Source: an uncultured Clostridia bacterium (GTDB lineage Bacteria > Bacillota > Clostridia > TANB77 > CAG-508). From it: 64,000 bases of DNA. Position numbers and translations under genes: made by a program. The stretch lies in contig CAKPEG010000003.1 in the NCBI GenBank assembly GCA_934149275.1, positions 1-64,000 of the forward strand. The letters run 5' to 3'. The notes below the pieces were generated by a model. The model ran no database searches, was not told the DNA's origin, and was given only the letters and a program-made list of their open reading frames with translations. Within the stretch, counting starts at the first letter, position 1. Every line of letters begins with the position of its first letter. Positions 48,477-58,700 of the stretch are shown in pieces.

Positions 48477-49058
48477 ATGAAAAGAAAATTCTTAGAAGAT
48501 TTAGGGCTTGAAGCAGATGCAATCGAAAAAATAATGATTGAATCTGGAAAGGACACAACGGCATTAAAAGCTAAAGTAGATGATTTAACAGAACAAATTA
48601 ATGTTAAAGATACTACTATTTCAGAAAAGAATAACAAAATAGCTGAACTTGAAAAAGTGGACGTCGAAGCTATTAAGACTGCTGAGTATGAAAGAGGAAA
48701 AACAGAAGGCTCTAAGAAACTTGAAACATTCAAAAAGCAAAGTGCTTTAGAAAAAGCTTTATCTAAGTATAAAGCAAAAGACACTAGTATTCTAAGTAAA
48801 ATGCTAGACATGGAAAAGGTTAAATATAACGACAAATTCGAAATCGTGGAAGGATTGGAGGACCAAATAAACTCCATCAAAGAGAGCCACGATTATTTAT
48901 TTGCCAGTGATAAAACCTTGCCATCATTTACAGGTGATATAAAACAGCCTGGAAGTAATCAAATTACAAAAGAAGTATTTGACAAGATGGGATACAAAGA
49001 AAGGGTCAAATTGTACAACGAAAATAAAGAACTATACGACCAATTAAAAAATCAATAA
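48477..49058 (+). CDS. Phage capsid scaffolding protein (Gp20-like)
   Basis: A 193-residue protein: N-terminal KRKFLEDLGLEADAIEKIMI, coiled coil (about 25-75) and a C-terminal capsid-contact region. Matches the Gp20-type scaffold found between portal and capsid genes in SPP1-like and related phages. It assists procapsid assembly and then leaves the shell. Start behind AAAGGAA. Confidence 0.88.
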   Translation: MKRKFLEDLGLEADAIEKIMIESGKDTTALKAKVDDLTEQINVKDTTISEKNNKIAELEKVDVEAIKTAEYERGKTEGSKKLETFKKQSALEKALSKYKAKDTSILSKMLDMEKVKYNDKFEIVEGLEDQINSIKESHDYLFASDKTLPSFTGDIKQPGSNQITKEVFDKMGYKERVKLYNENKELYDQLKNQ

Positions 49059-49077
49059 AAGAAAGAAGGAATTTTAA

Positions 49078-50067
49078 ATGGGGGAAACAACAAAATTAAA
49101 CAATATTATTAATCCAGAAGTAATGGGAGACATGTTAGATGCCAAAATAGAGGCACAGTTAAAATTAACACCTTACGCAAAGGTAGATACGAGTTTAGAA
49201 GGAGTACCAGGTGATACTAAAACAGTACCAAGCTGGAATTACATTGGAGACGCAGAAGATGTAGCAGAAGGAGAGGAAGTTGATACAACAAAAATGACAG
49301 CAAGCAAAGAGACATTTACAATCAAAAAAGCTATGAAATCTGTATCAATAACACAAGAATCTATCAATTCAGGTTTAGGAAACCCAGTGGGACAAGCTGA
49401 AAAACAATTAGCTATGTCAATAGCGGGAAAAGTAGATAATGACGTTTTGGAGCAAGCATATAAAGCTAAAATGTCATCAGGTGATGGTACAAATCAAATA
49501 AGCTACTCAGGGTTAGTAGATGCTTCAACAAAATTTGAAGATGAAAACGATGGTATTGAAAAAGTATTATTTATACACCCAGCACAAGAAGGAACTTTAT
49601 TAAAAGATAGTAACTTTATATCAGCTGATAAATATGAACCAGGAGTAATGATTAATGGTGCTATTGGTAAAGTTGCAGGTTGTCAAGTAAAGAAATCTAA
49701 GAAAGTAAAATTAGTAACTTACGCAAAAGATGAAAATGGAACTGTAACAATTTCAGCAGACAACTTAGCAGAATATCAAGCTAAAGTCGACCCAACTGTT
49801 GAATTAAAAGCTGGAGATAAGGTAAAAGCTTTGGCAGCAGCATCACAATTTTATGTATGCCCAGTTATAAAAATGCAACCAGACAGCTCAGAAACAGAAT
49901 ATGACGAAGATGAGTTGCCTGCTTTAACAATCTTCTTAAAGAAAGATACATCATTAGATCATGAGTGGTTTCCAAAGAAACAAATTCATGATTTCACAGC
50001 TGCAAGATATTATGGTGTAGCATTAACAAACGGTGCAAAAATTGTTTTAGCAAAATTCAAAAAATAG
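49078..50067 (+). CDS. Major capsid protein (N4-gp56-like)
   Basis: A 329-residue protein with the N-terminal NIINPEVMGDMLDAKIEAQL, the VPGDTKTVPSWNYIGDAEDV strand and the KKAMKSVSITQESINSGLGN segment of the N4-gp56 family of HK97-fold capsids. It forms the head shell. Start behind AGAAGGA, directly after the scaffold gene. Confidence 0.92.
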   Translation: MGETTKLNNIINPEVMGDMLDAKIEAQLKLTPYAKVDTSLEGVPGDTKTVPSWNYIGDAEDVAEGEEVDTTKMTASKETFTIKKAMKSVSITQESINSGLGNPVGQAEKQLAMSIAGKVDNDVLEQAYKAKMSSGDGTNQISYSGLVDASTKFEDENDGIEKVLFIHPAQEGTLLKDSNFISADKYEPGVMINGAIGKVAGCQVKKSKKVKLVTYAKDENGTVTISADNLAEYQAKVDPTVELKAGDKVKALAAASQFYVCPVIKMQPDSSETEYDEDELPALTIFLKKDTSLDHEWFPKKQIHDFTAARYYGVALTNGAKIVLAKFKK

Positions 50068-50080
50068 GAGTTGAAAAGGC

Positions 50081-50485
50081 ATGACAAATTATACTGATTA
50101 TGAATTTTATAAGAATACATATAAAGGCACCATGCCTGAATCCGATTTTGATAAAGTGGTAATAAGAGCGAGTGCTGAGGTACGTAAAAACATCTTCAAT
50201 AGAGACATAACAGGCTATGAAGATGAGGTACAAATGGCAACTTGCTCTGTTGCTGATATATTGTTTAAAATCGAACAATTAGAAGTAAGAAAAAGTAAAT
50301 TAGTAAGTAGTAATACTGCTGATAAAATTGTCTCTAGTGAAAGTGTTGGAGATTTATCAAGAACGTTTGCAAATGCAACTAGCATAAATGATTTGGAAAC
50401 AGATATTTCTAACCATAAAAATAAAATTATAGAAGAAATTAGATTGTATTTGTTGCATACAGGCTTATTGTATAGAGGTGTTTGA
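50081..50485 (+). CDS. Head-tail connector protein (gp6-like)
   Basis: A 134-residue helical protein (TDYEFYKNTYKGTMPESDFD, ASAEVRKNIFNRDI, ..MATCSVADILFKIEQLEVRK) with the layout of gp6-type connectors that sit under the portal. The position right after the capsid gene supports this. Start behind GGAGTTGAAAAGG. Confidence 0.8.
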   Translation: MTNYTDYEFYKNTYKGTMPESDFDKVVIRASAEVRKNIFNRDITGYEDEVQMATCSVADILFKIEQLEVRKSKLVSSNTADKIVSSESVGDLSRTFANATSINDLETDISNHKNKIIEEIRLYLLHTGLLYRGV

Positions 50486-50486
50486 T

Positions 50487-50885
50487 ATGGAAGATATGTT
50501 TGATAAAGATATAACAATAATAAATCAATATATAGATAGTGACCATAAAAAAGCATACAAAATAAGTCATGTAAAAGGATATTGGAGTTCTGATGATGGA
50601 ATATCTATAAAAGGAACACAATTAATTAAAAACGATGGTTTGTCTGCAAGAATATTAATGAATGATAGTAGAAATTCAGCATATCAAAAGCCAGAAGACT
50701 TTAGAAAGCAACCAAAAACTTGGACATTACAAAATGATGATTATCTTGTAAAAGGAAAAGTAGTAGATTTCACTACTATAAGTAATTTGTTAGATAATTA
50801 TGAAGAGGTAATAAAAGTTACTAAGGTTTCTAAAAAAGACTATGGAAGCAAAGATATGTGGCATTTTGCTATTACAGGAGCTTAA
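50487..50885 (+). CDS. Phage connector/head-closure-region protein
   Basis: A 132-residue beta-rich protein (DKDITIINQYIDSDHKKAYK, then WTLQNDDYLVKGKVVDF). The start is ATG 50487, six bases after GAGGTG. The position fits the head-closure (gp16-like) or adapter slot in the connector series. Family otherwise unknown. Confidence 0.7.
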   Translation: MEDMFDKDITIINQYIDSDHKKAYKISHVKGYWSSDDGISIKGTQLIKNDGLSARILMNDSRNSAYQKPEDFRKQPKTWTLQNDDYLVKGKVVDFTTISNLLDNYEEVIKVTKVSKKDYGSKDMWHFAITGA

Positions 50886-50887
50886 TT

Positions 50888-51340
50888 ATGAAAGTTGATT
50901 ATGAAGTAGCTTTTTCTAATATACAGCAACAACAGATAGTAGATAAATACGGACTAGATGGAGGTAGAACCCAAAAAGTAATTGATAGTGTTTTTATGGG
51001 ATTTTTGGATAAATACATGCCAGCAGATGAAAATCTCCAAATGATTAATAGTATGTATGCTTCAACTAGACCTGGTTCGGGTGAAATAAATATTAATGTA
51101 CCGTATGCTCATTATCAAAATGAGGGTGAGAAATATGTTGACCCTAAAACAGGCAAAGGAGCTTTTTATGATCCAGTAAGCGGAAGATATTGGAGTAGAC
51201 CAGGAGTTAAAAAAGTTCCTAGTGGTAAAAAATTAAATTATCATGGAGGAGCCAATAGAGGAGACCATTTTACTGAAAGAATGTTAGCAGACCATTTTGA
51301 AGATATATTAAATGCAGGTCAGGAGGAGATAGATAAATGA
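50888..51340 (+). CDS. Phage minor structural protein (connector series)
   Basis: A 150-residue protein from ATG 50888 behind AGGAG. Residues 60-115 include the PYAHYQNEGEKYVDPKTGKG and YWSRPGVKKVPSGKKLNYHG stretch typical of small minor capsid proteins of Bacillota siphophages. It lies between closure and terminator slots and overlaps the next gene by 4 bp. Confidence 0.75.
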   Translation: MKVDYEVAFSNIQQQQIVDKYGLDGGRTQKVIDSVFMGFLDKYMPADENLQMINSMYASTRPGSGEININVPYAHYQNEGEKYVDPKTGKGAFYDPVSGRYWSRPGVKKVPSGKKLNYHGGANRGDHFTERMLADHFEDILNAGQEEIDK

Positions 51341-51753
51341 TAGAAGAAGTGAGAAAATATATTGCTAAATGCCCATATTTAAAAGAATATGGCGAACTTA
51401 ATGTTGAATATTTAGTAGATAAAGTAAATACATATTCTATTAATGAAAGTGCTGGATATGAACCAATAATTTCAGAAGATATTGTAGGAAATCAAAAAAA
51501 GAAATTTTTATTTACTTTTGATAGTAAATTACGTTGGAATGAGGATATTCAAAACAATATAGATAATTCTAAATTCTTTGAAAATTTTAGAGATTGGTTA
51601 GAAGATAACAATAATATGAAAAAATTCCCTGATATTCAGGGAGTATATAAAATTGAAGCTCTGACGAATGGTTACATACATGCTACTAATGCAAATCAAG
51701 CCATTTATCGTATTCAATGTCAAATAGAATATTTAAAAAGGAGGAAAAAATAA
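51337..51753 (+). CDS. Probable tail terminator/minor capsid protein
   Basis: A 138-residue alpha/beta protein (YIAKCPYLKEYGELNVEYLV, then FRDWLEDNNN, ..YRIQCQIEYLKR). By position just upstream of the tail tube gene it is likely the tail terminator. It starts inside the previous stop (ATGA) and ends at the tube gene's ATG. Confidence 0.7.
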   Translation: MIEEVRKYIAKCPYLKEYGELNVEYLVDKVNTYSINESAGYEPIISEDIVGNQKKKFLFTFDSKLRWNEDIQNNIDNSKFFENFRDWLEDNNNMKKFPDIQGVYKIEALTNGYIHATNANQAIYRIQCQIEYLKRRKK

Positions 51754-52310
51754 TGGAAGAAGATAAAATCAAAACACAAGCAGATACTGATAATGCGGTG
51801 GACGAAGTAACTTTGGAAAAAATTGATACAACGGATATTGTATCTTATATGAATACTACACCAAAAGCAACAAATAAAACATGGAGTTTATTTGGAGTTG
51901 GTGTAACGGAATATGAAGAATCTTATAATGCAAATGTATCAGAAGAACATTGGATTATAAATAAAAATGCAAACAAGGATGTTGATGGCTATGGATTAAC
52001 CTCAGGTCCGGAGCAAACTTGTTACAAAGGTGATGAAGTATTTGAGTTTATTGATAGTATTAGATATGGCTTAAAAACGGGAAAAGATGCTGAGACTGAA
52101 ATATTAGAAATTGACAAGTACAAAGTTACTGATGAAAACTCAACTCCAAAATATCAAGCAAGATTATTCAAAGTTTGCATTGGTATTGATTCAAGAAGTC
52201 GTAAAGGTGGAGAGGGTGTTAAAATCAAATATAGTATTAATTATAAGGGTGACCCAACATTCGGAACAGTATCATTTACTAATGGAAAACCTGTATTCAC
52301 AGAAAATTAA
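51753..52310 (+). CDS. Major tail (tube) protein
   Basis: A 185-residue protein. Start ATG 51753 overlaps the previous stop codon and follows AAGGAGG. A conserved tail-tube style region WSLFGVGVTEYEESYNANVS is followed by EFIDSIRYGLKTGKDAETEI and a C-terminal KIKYSINYKGDPTFGTVSF strand block. It forms the tail tube. A hairpin follows directly, typical of highly expressed tube genes. Confidence 0.82.
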   Translation: MEEDKIKTQADTDNAVDEVTLEKIDTTDIVSYMNTTPKATNKTWSLFGVGVTEYEESYNANVSEEHWIINKNANKDVDGYGLTSGPEQTCYKGDEVFEFIDSIRYGLKTGKDAETEILEIDKYKVTDENSTPKYQARLFKVCIGIDSRSRKGGEGVKIKYSINYKGDPTFGTVSFTNGKPVFTEN

Positions 52311-52336
52311 AAGAGGGATTAACATCCCTCTTAAAT
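52311..52336 (+). terminator. Hairpin after the tail tube gene
   Basis: AAGAGGGAT (52311-52319) pairs perfectly with ATCCCTCTT (52324-52332), followed by AAATTATTTT. Likely a partial terminator or mRNA stabiliser lowering expression of the tail chaperones. Confidence 0.65.
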
Positions 52337-52356
52337 TATTTTAAGGAGTATATTAT

Positions 52357-52860
52357 ATGGATTATATACAATTGAAAAAGAGAAAAGACATATTGAGATT
52401 AGGAATTAAAGACTCAGATGGAAATATTGTACTTGATAAAAAAAATAATGAAGTTTGCATAGAATTTAATTTGGGAGACATAGAACTACCAATAAAATAT
52501 AATCAATGTGTTACTCAAATCAAAAATGCTCAGCAAGATTTGAAAAATAAAATTATTATAATTAATAGACAAAAAGATAGAAAAGGTAAAGGTTTCTTAT
52601 CTCATAATGAAGAAGAAAAAGCGAAAGCCATAAAAGAATTTTATAGAAAGATGGAAAACTCAATGGACATATTCTTAGGCAAAGGAGGAACTAAAAAATT
52701 TCTTAATGGCAGAAGCATTTATTGGGAAGTATGGGACGATATTTCCGAAGCTTTGCAACCACACATGGATAAATTACAGCTAACAGTTGATGACATGGTA
52801 AATAGTATAAAAAATAAATATAGTTTAAAAGAAGATGAAGGAGTATTAAAAGATGTCTAA
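52357..52860 (+). CDS. Tail assembly chaperone-like protein
   Basis: A 167-residue protein (KRKDILRLGIKDSDGNIVLD, ..DIELPIKYNQCV, ..FLGKGGTKKFLNGRSIYWEV). The slot between tail tube and tape measure is that of gpG-type chaperones. It overlaps the next gene by 8 bp; I see no clear slippery heptamer, so the partner seems separately initiated. Confidence 0.75.
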   Translation: MDYIQLKKRKDILRLGIKDSDGNIVLDKKNNEVCIEFNLGDIELPIKYNQCVTQIKNAQQDLKNKIIIINRQKDRKGKGFLSHNEEEKAKAIKEFYRKMENSMDIFLGKGGTKKFLNGRSIYWEVWDDISEALQPHMDKLQLTVDDMVNSIKNKYSLKEDEGVLKDV

Positions 52861-53443
52861 TTATCCACAATTTGCAGAAATAGATAATGTTCGATATCCG
52901 ATAAATACAGATTTTAGAGTAGCTTTAGAATGTAATGAAATAGCTGAATCAGAAATCTCTGATGAAGAGAGGGGATTAGCTATAATTTATAAACTATTTG
53001 GCGAAAAAGGACTGAAAGCTCCACAACATTGGGAAAGATTATTAAAAATAGCCAAGAAGTTTTTTTCATGCCAAAGTGTGTATGAAAATAATGAAGATCC
53101 TGATAAAGAAGTCGACATGTCATATTTAGAAGATATGGGATATATAAGGACCTCTTTTTTTTATGACTATAAAATCGATTTAAACACAGAAAAAATGCAT
53201 TGGTGGGAGTTTTATGAAAAACTTTGTGGATTATCAGAAAAGTGTATTTTAAACAGAATTAGGTATATGAGAACGTTTGACGTTAATCAAATAAAAGATA
53301 GAAAAGAAAGAGAAAAATGGATACGACAAAAAGAAAGAATAGCATTAAAGAAGAAAAAGACATTTTCAAAAATTAAGAAAACAAGAAGGGAAGAAGAATT
53401 AGACAAATTGTTCAGAGAACAACTAAAACCTCAAAGGGGGTGA
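52853..53443 (+). CDS. Gp15-family tail chaperone
   Basis: A 196-residue protein with the Gp15 pattern: YPQFAEIDNVRYPINTDFRV near the start and MSYLEDMGYIRTSFFYDYKI, then MHWWEFYEKLCGLSEKC. The C-terminus is very basic (KKKKTFSKIKKTRR). Gp15 proteins pair with the preceding chaperone to coat the tape measure. Confidence 0.85.
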   Translation: MSNYPQFAEIDNVRYPINTDFRVALECNEIAESEISDEERGLAIIYKLFGEKGLKAPQHWERLLKIAKKFFSCQSVYENNEDPDKEVDMSYLEDMGYIRTSFFYDYKIDLNTEKMHWWEFYEKLCGLSEKCILNRIRYMRTFDVNQIKDRKEREKWIRQKERIALKKKKTFSKIKKTRREEELDKLFREQLKPQRG

Positions 53444-53447
53444 AATA

Positions 53448-54956
53448 ATGGCAGATGGATACTTAAAAATAAAAACAAAACTTGATAATAGTGAAATACC
53501 TAAAGGAGTAAAAGAGCTTGAAGATAAAATCAAAAAAATACAAACTGATAATACTAAGCAGTCGGGAGAACAAAGAAACCTAGAAAACGAAATAAATGCT
53601 TATGAAAGATTAGCAGCGCAAGCTGAAAGCTATCGACAAAAAATAAAAGAACTTGATATGGAAAAAAGTAGAATGCTAAAAGAAAATCCACAGCTGGTTG
53701 TTGGAGAAGATAGTTCTGAATTAATAAACTTAAAAAATCAGTTAGAGTCTATTAAGCAAAAATACAACGAAACATCAGCGGAGATAGTAAAACAAGGACC
53801 TAAAATTGATAATGTTTATGCAAAACTTGATAAAGTGAAAGCTAAGCAAGCAGAAAATAATCAGAAGATAGCAGAGTATAAACAAAAAATTGAAAGTATA
53901 AAGACCAGTCATGTGGAAAATTCTATAAACAATGTAGGAAAAGGTATAACCAAACAAATTTCAGCAATCGGTAAAATGGTTATAGGTATTGCAAGTATAA
54001 GAACTGCGTGGGGAGCTGTAAGAAGTGCAATTAATCTTGTATCACAGTATAATACACAAGTTTCTACAAATTTAGATTATATGAAATTTTGTCTTGCCAA
54101 TGCCATTGCACCAGCCATACAACGATTAATAAATTTAGCAATGATTTTACTATCATATATTAATGCGATAACAAGTGCATGGTTTGGAATTAATCTGTTC
54201 AGTAATGCAAGTGCAAAGAACTTTAAAAAAGCCCAGCAAGGAGCTAGTGGTGTTGCCAAGGCAGTTAAAGAAGCGGACAAGTCAATGCAAAGCTTTGATG
54301 AAGCAAACGTAATGTCCGATACTTCAAATTCCGGTTCATCTGGTGGTGGAGCAGGAGGGGTATCAATGCCAAACATGGATTTAAGTAGCCTGCAAGCGCC
54401 AATTCCTGAGTGGTTGCAATGGATAATAGATAATAAAGATTTGATATTGCAATTATTCACAGGAATTATAGCAGGAGTTTTAGCAATTAAATTAGGATTA
54501 GATGGAATAAAAGCATTAGGAATAGGTGTTTTGGTTGCTGGAATAGTAGGGCTAATTAATAGTTTGATTGACTATTTTAATGATCCAACATGGGAGAATT
54601 TTGGAAGTGTTATTTCTAATATAGGGCTAATATTGTTAGGGTTAGGAATAATTATTGGAAATGTTCCTTTAATAATAGCTGGAGTAATAGCTGTGATTGT
54701 AGGATTAATTGCATCGAACTGGGAAAATATACAGAGTTTTTTACAAGGAGGTATAGATTGGTTATTTTCCCAAATGGATTGGGTACGAAAGCAATTTGGA
54801 ATAGTAGGAGTGGCTATATATACTGCTTTTTTACTGGTTTTACAGAATGTTTTAAATGCCCTTAATGGATGGTTTAATGGAGTTAAAACAGTTTTAAATG
54901 GTATTATGCAAGTTTTTAGACGGAATTTTTACAGGAGATATGAAAACAGTTCTTAA
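53448..54956 (+). CDS. Tape measure protein, N-terminal part (frame breaks near 54917)
   Basis: 502 codons: coiled coil (about 15-165), GKGITKQISAIGKMVIGIAS (about 165), then several membrane-like hydrophobic helices (about 330-480). The frame ends in a non-native RRNFYRRYENSS tail. One T too many in the GTTTTTAG run at about 54913-54920 throws it off; the correct frame continues in the next entry, giving about 645 residues in all. The tape measure sets tail length, and 645 residues would mean a short tail. Start behind AAGGGGGTG. Confidence 0.85.
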   Translation: MADGYLKIKTKLDNSEIPKGVKELEDKIKKIQTDNTKQSGEQRNLENEINAYERLAAQAESYRQKIKELDMEKSRMLKENPQLVVGEDSSELINLKNQLESIKQKYNETSAEIVKQGPKIDNVYAKLDKVKAKQAENNQKIAEYKQKIESIKTSHVENSINNVGKGITKQISAIGKMVIGIASIRTAWGAVRSAINLVSQYNTQVSTNLDYMKFCLANAIAPAIQRLINLAMILLSYINAITSAWFGINLFSNASAKNFKKAQQGASGVAKAVKEADKSMQSFDEANVMSDTSNSGSSGGGAGGVSMPNMDLSSLQAPIPEWLQWIIDNKDLILQLFTGIIAGVLAIKLGLDGIKALGIGVLVAGIVGLINSLIDYFNDPTWENFGSVISNIGLILLGLGIIIGNVPLIIAGVIAVIVGLIASNWENIQSFLQGGIDWLFSQMDWVRKQFGIVGVAIYTAFLLVLQNVLNALNGWFNGVKTVLNGIMQVFRRNFYRRYENSS

Positions 54957-55383
54957 CGGTTTTAAAAGTATTTTTAAAGGAGTTTTTGACAGCTTGTGGA
55001 GTATAGCCAAAACGCCAATAAATACAATAATTCAAGGCATTAATAGATTAATTGAAGGTGCTAATAGAATAAGAATTGATATACCAAACGGAGTACCAGG
55101 AATAGGAGGTATGAAGTTTGGTATTAATATACCCCAAATACCAATGCTGGCTAAAGGAGGTGTATTGACACAGCCTACACCAGTAATAGCAGGAGAGGCA
55201 GGAGCAGAAATGGTTATGCCACTTGAAAATAACTTAGAATATTTAGATATCTTAGCAGAAAAACTAGCAAGCAAAATGAACTCAAGTGGAGGCTACTTTA
55301 TTTTAAACATAGATGGAAAGGCTGTACAAAGGGGAATAGCTCAGAGAAATAGAAATCTTGCATTTGCTAAGAATGGAGGGTAG
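54898..55383 (+). CDS. Tape measure protein, C-terminal part (continuation after a one-base shift)
   Basis: This frame carries LDGIFTGDMKTVLNGFKSIF, then INRLIEGANRIRIDIPNGVP and MLAKGGVLTQPTPVIAGEAG, the standard C-terminal end of small Bacillota tape measures (FAKGGI..GEAGAE.V.PL). It has no ribosome site at its first ATG (54898), and its first codons overlap the upstream frame. Removing one T at about 54913-54920 fuses both parts seamlessly (..NGIMQV-LDGIF..). It is part of one broken gene. Confidence 0.85.
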   Translation: MVLCKFLDGIFTGDMKTVLNGFKSIFKGVFDSLWSIAKTPINTIIQGINRLIEGANRIRIDIPNGVPGIGGMKFGINIPQIPMLAKGGVLTQPTPVIAGEAGAEMVMPLENNLEYLDILAEKLASKMNSSGGYFILNIDGKAVQRGIAQRNRNLAFAKNGG

Positions 55384-55385
55384 AT

Positions 55386-55775
55386 ATGTTACGAGATAAT
55401 AACGATTTAATAATAGATGGTGTATCAATGGCTCAATACTTGAAAAAAGTTAAGTTTGGATATCATAAAATATGGGGAAAAGATACAGGTAGGTCTTTAT
55501 CAGGAGATAATTCTGGAACGCTGAAAGGAATTTATCCTAAAATAACGATGACGTTTAGAAGGTTAAATGAAGAAGAAGCTGGAATAGTGTTATCTCTATT
55601 TAACAAAGCTGAAAACAAAGTAACTTTTTACAATCCGGATTTAAAGAAAAAGATAGTAGATATGTCATGTTATTCTAACGATCAAGAAATGGAACAGGAA
55701 TACTTAACTAAAATTAATGGGTATAGTTGCGCAGTAATATCAAATAAGAAGAGGGAGTATTATGAAAATAGTTGA
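55386..55775 (+). CDS. Distal tail region protein (DUF6711-like)
   Basis: A 129-residue beta-rich protein (DLIIDGVSMAQYLKKVKFGY, then GIYPKITMTFRRLNEEEAGI). Its place between tape measure and the large tail protein suggests a small distal-tail component. It overlaps the next gene by 14 bp. Start behind GGAGGG. Confidence 0.7.
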   Translation: MLRDNNDLIIDGVSMAQYLKKVKFGYHKIWGKDTGRSLSGDNSGTLKGIYPKITMTFRRLNEEEAGIVLSLFNKAENKVTFYNPDLKKKIVDMSCYSNDQEMEQEYLTKINGYSCAVISNKKREYYENS

Positions 55776-58700
55776 TAACACATTTAAACAAGATATACGA
55801 ACTTATGGGAGACAACTGAATTATAACATAAAAGTAAATAATATAGCAGTAGATATAGATAATTTCAATTACATAAAACCTAGTTTTTATGCTAATTTGT
55901 TTAAAACAATAATGCATCAAGTAGAAATAGATACAAAGTATAATCTAAGTAAAGGCGACAAGATTAATATAGAAGCAGGGGTAAAGGTAAATTCTTCTGC
56001 ATATAAGTACGTTAGTTATAATAGTTATTATATAAAGAATATAAGTAGAAATGAAGATACTTCATCTTATAAAATAATGGCTTATGATAAAATGGTAGAA
56101 TCAATGATAGATTATGACTTAGAAATTACCGAAAAAATATCATTGAGAGAATATTTTATTAGAATTTTCAAACGATTAGGCTGGGATATATCAAATATTC
56201 CAGCTACTTTTGTAAATTCTAAAAAGTTAGTAGACCCTAGTTTGCATACAGGAATCAAATATACTTTTAGAATGGTTTTAGATGAACTGACTACACTAGC
56301 ATGTTGTGCATTAGTATTTATAAACGATGTGCCTACTATGAAATATCCTGAAGATACAAAAGAAAGTATAGATGAGACTTATTTGGATGAAGACAATATA
56401 ATAATAGGAGAGAAAGTATTTTTCAATTCATTAGTATTCAGCAGAGCTGAAGAAAGTGATAATATTTATAGAAAAGATAATGACAGTATAGCAGAAAAGG
56501 GACTTCATGAATATAGAATAAAAGACAATCAGCTGTTAAGTACAAATGATAGAGATGCATATATAGATGAAATGTTTAACTATCTGAAAAAGTTTGAATT
56601 TTATACCTTTGATGTAAAGTCTAAAGGAATATTGTTTTTAGAGGCTTATGACAGATTTAATTTATCGTTGAATAATGAAAAATTTTCAACATTATTATTA
56701 AATGATGAAATAGCTTTTGATGATGGATTAACAGAAGATTTATATATGGATGAACCTACTGAGACGCAGACTGATTATAAGTATTCAGACGAAACTGATA
56801 AACGAATAAATCAAGCATATATATTAGTAGATAAACAAAATAAAAAAATAACATCATTGACTTCGAGTGTAAATGAGCAAGGCGAAAAGTTAACTTCTAT
56901 GGAGCAAACGGTAGATGGCTTTACTAATACCGTTTCAAAGATTGAAAAGGATGTTGAAAGTGTCAAATCAACAGCTAATTCATCTGTAAAAAAAGTTGAA
57001 GTGAAATATTCATTGGGTGATAGCTCAACAGAAGCACCTACAACAGGTTGGAGTACAACAGCACCAACGTGGACAGAAGGCAAGTACATGTGGCAGAAAA
57101 CTGTAACCACTTTTGTAGATGGTAGCGTATCAGAATCAAATGCAACGTGCATACAAGGAGCAAAAGGTGCAGATGGAGTTGATGGGAAAGATGGTGAAAA
57201 AGGTGATAAAGGCGATCCAGGTGATTCAGGAATAAGTGCTTATATGCACGTAAAATATTCTGACAATGGAAAAAGATTTACAGCACCAATCAATAATTTG
57301 ATATCTACGGACGTAAATGCTTGGGAAAATGGACAATATAGTATGGAAACAGGAGAAAAACAAGATTACAATAATAGAATAAGATTAAAAGAATTATTAC
57401 CAATAACGTCTGGCAGATATATAACAGATACTAGGTATGATAGTTTAAATGGGCAAAATTCTAATATACATTTTGTTATTCGCTGTTATGATAAAAATAA
57501 AAAATTTATATTAACAATGGGAGAAAATAGAAATGGTAAATCTGCTTATATAAGAACAGATGTAGCTTATTTGGGAATTACACTTGCTGTTTTTAGTGGT
57601 TCTGATAAAATTAGTGTTGAAACATATCAGGTTTTAGTGGAAAATGGTTTAGAACCGATTATTTGTAAAGAAAGTGAATATGTTTTGGGCGAAAAGGCAG
57701 GTCCTTATATAGGTATTTTAAGTTCAAATACATCTGTACCTAGTACAACATTTGATGATTATACATGGACAGAAATTAAAGGGGATAAAGGTGATACTGG
57801 TGATAAAGGAGCAGATGGTAAGACAACATATTTTCATATCAAATACAGCTCAGTAGCAAATCCAACTGCCTCACAGATGACAGAAACACCTTCAGCATAT
57901 ATTGGTACATACGTTGACTATACAGCAAAAGATAGTACAGACCCAACTAAATACACATGGTCTAGATTTCAAGGTGTACAGGGAGAAAAGGGCGAGAAAG
58001 GAATACCAGGTATTGATGGAACAAACGGAAAAACTAGTTATTTACATATAGCTTATGCTAATAGTGAAGATGGAAAGACTGATTTTGATGTTTCAGACTC
58101 AACAAATAAAACATATATTGGTCAATATACTGATTTTATAGAAGCGGACAGTACTGACCCGGCCAAATATTCTTGGACAAAAATTAAAGGCGAAACTGGT
58201 CAACAAGGAAAAACAGGAGCGACAGGTAAAGGTATAAAATCTGTACAAGATCAGTATTACTTATCAACATCAAATACAAAGCAAACAGGTGGAGCTTGGA
58301 AAAATACACAAGATGAATGGGAAGAAGGCAAGTATATATGGACAAGGTCATTCATAACGTGGACTGATAACACAACGTCATACACAACACCTTGTTTGGC
58401 TGATAGCATAAACAAGGCAAATCAAGTAGCAAGCGATACAGCCAAAAACTTAGAAAACAATTATAGTACTACTAAAGAAACTAAAACCATGATAGAACAA
58501 GAAGCGGATTCAATTCGATTAGAAGTTGATACTATTGAGAAATTCACAAGAGATATTTCTTCACGAAGAGAATTACATTTAGTAGACACTGCAGATTACG
58601 CAGAAAACCTAGTGTTGACGTTAAAAATCTTTGGTGATACAGAAAAATGGAAAGAGTTAGTACCAAGTACATCATTAGCACCAGGATTAACAGTAGCACC

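Noticed and set aside
54898..54960. Programmed ribosomal frameshift in the tape measure
   Set aside because: Programmed shifts in long-tailed phages occur in the chaperone genes upstream; here one extra T simply breaks the frame and no classic slippery heptamer is present.
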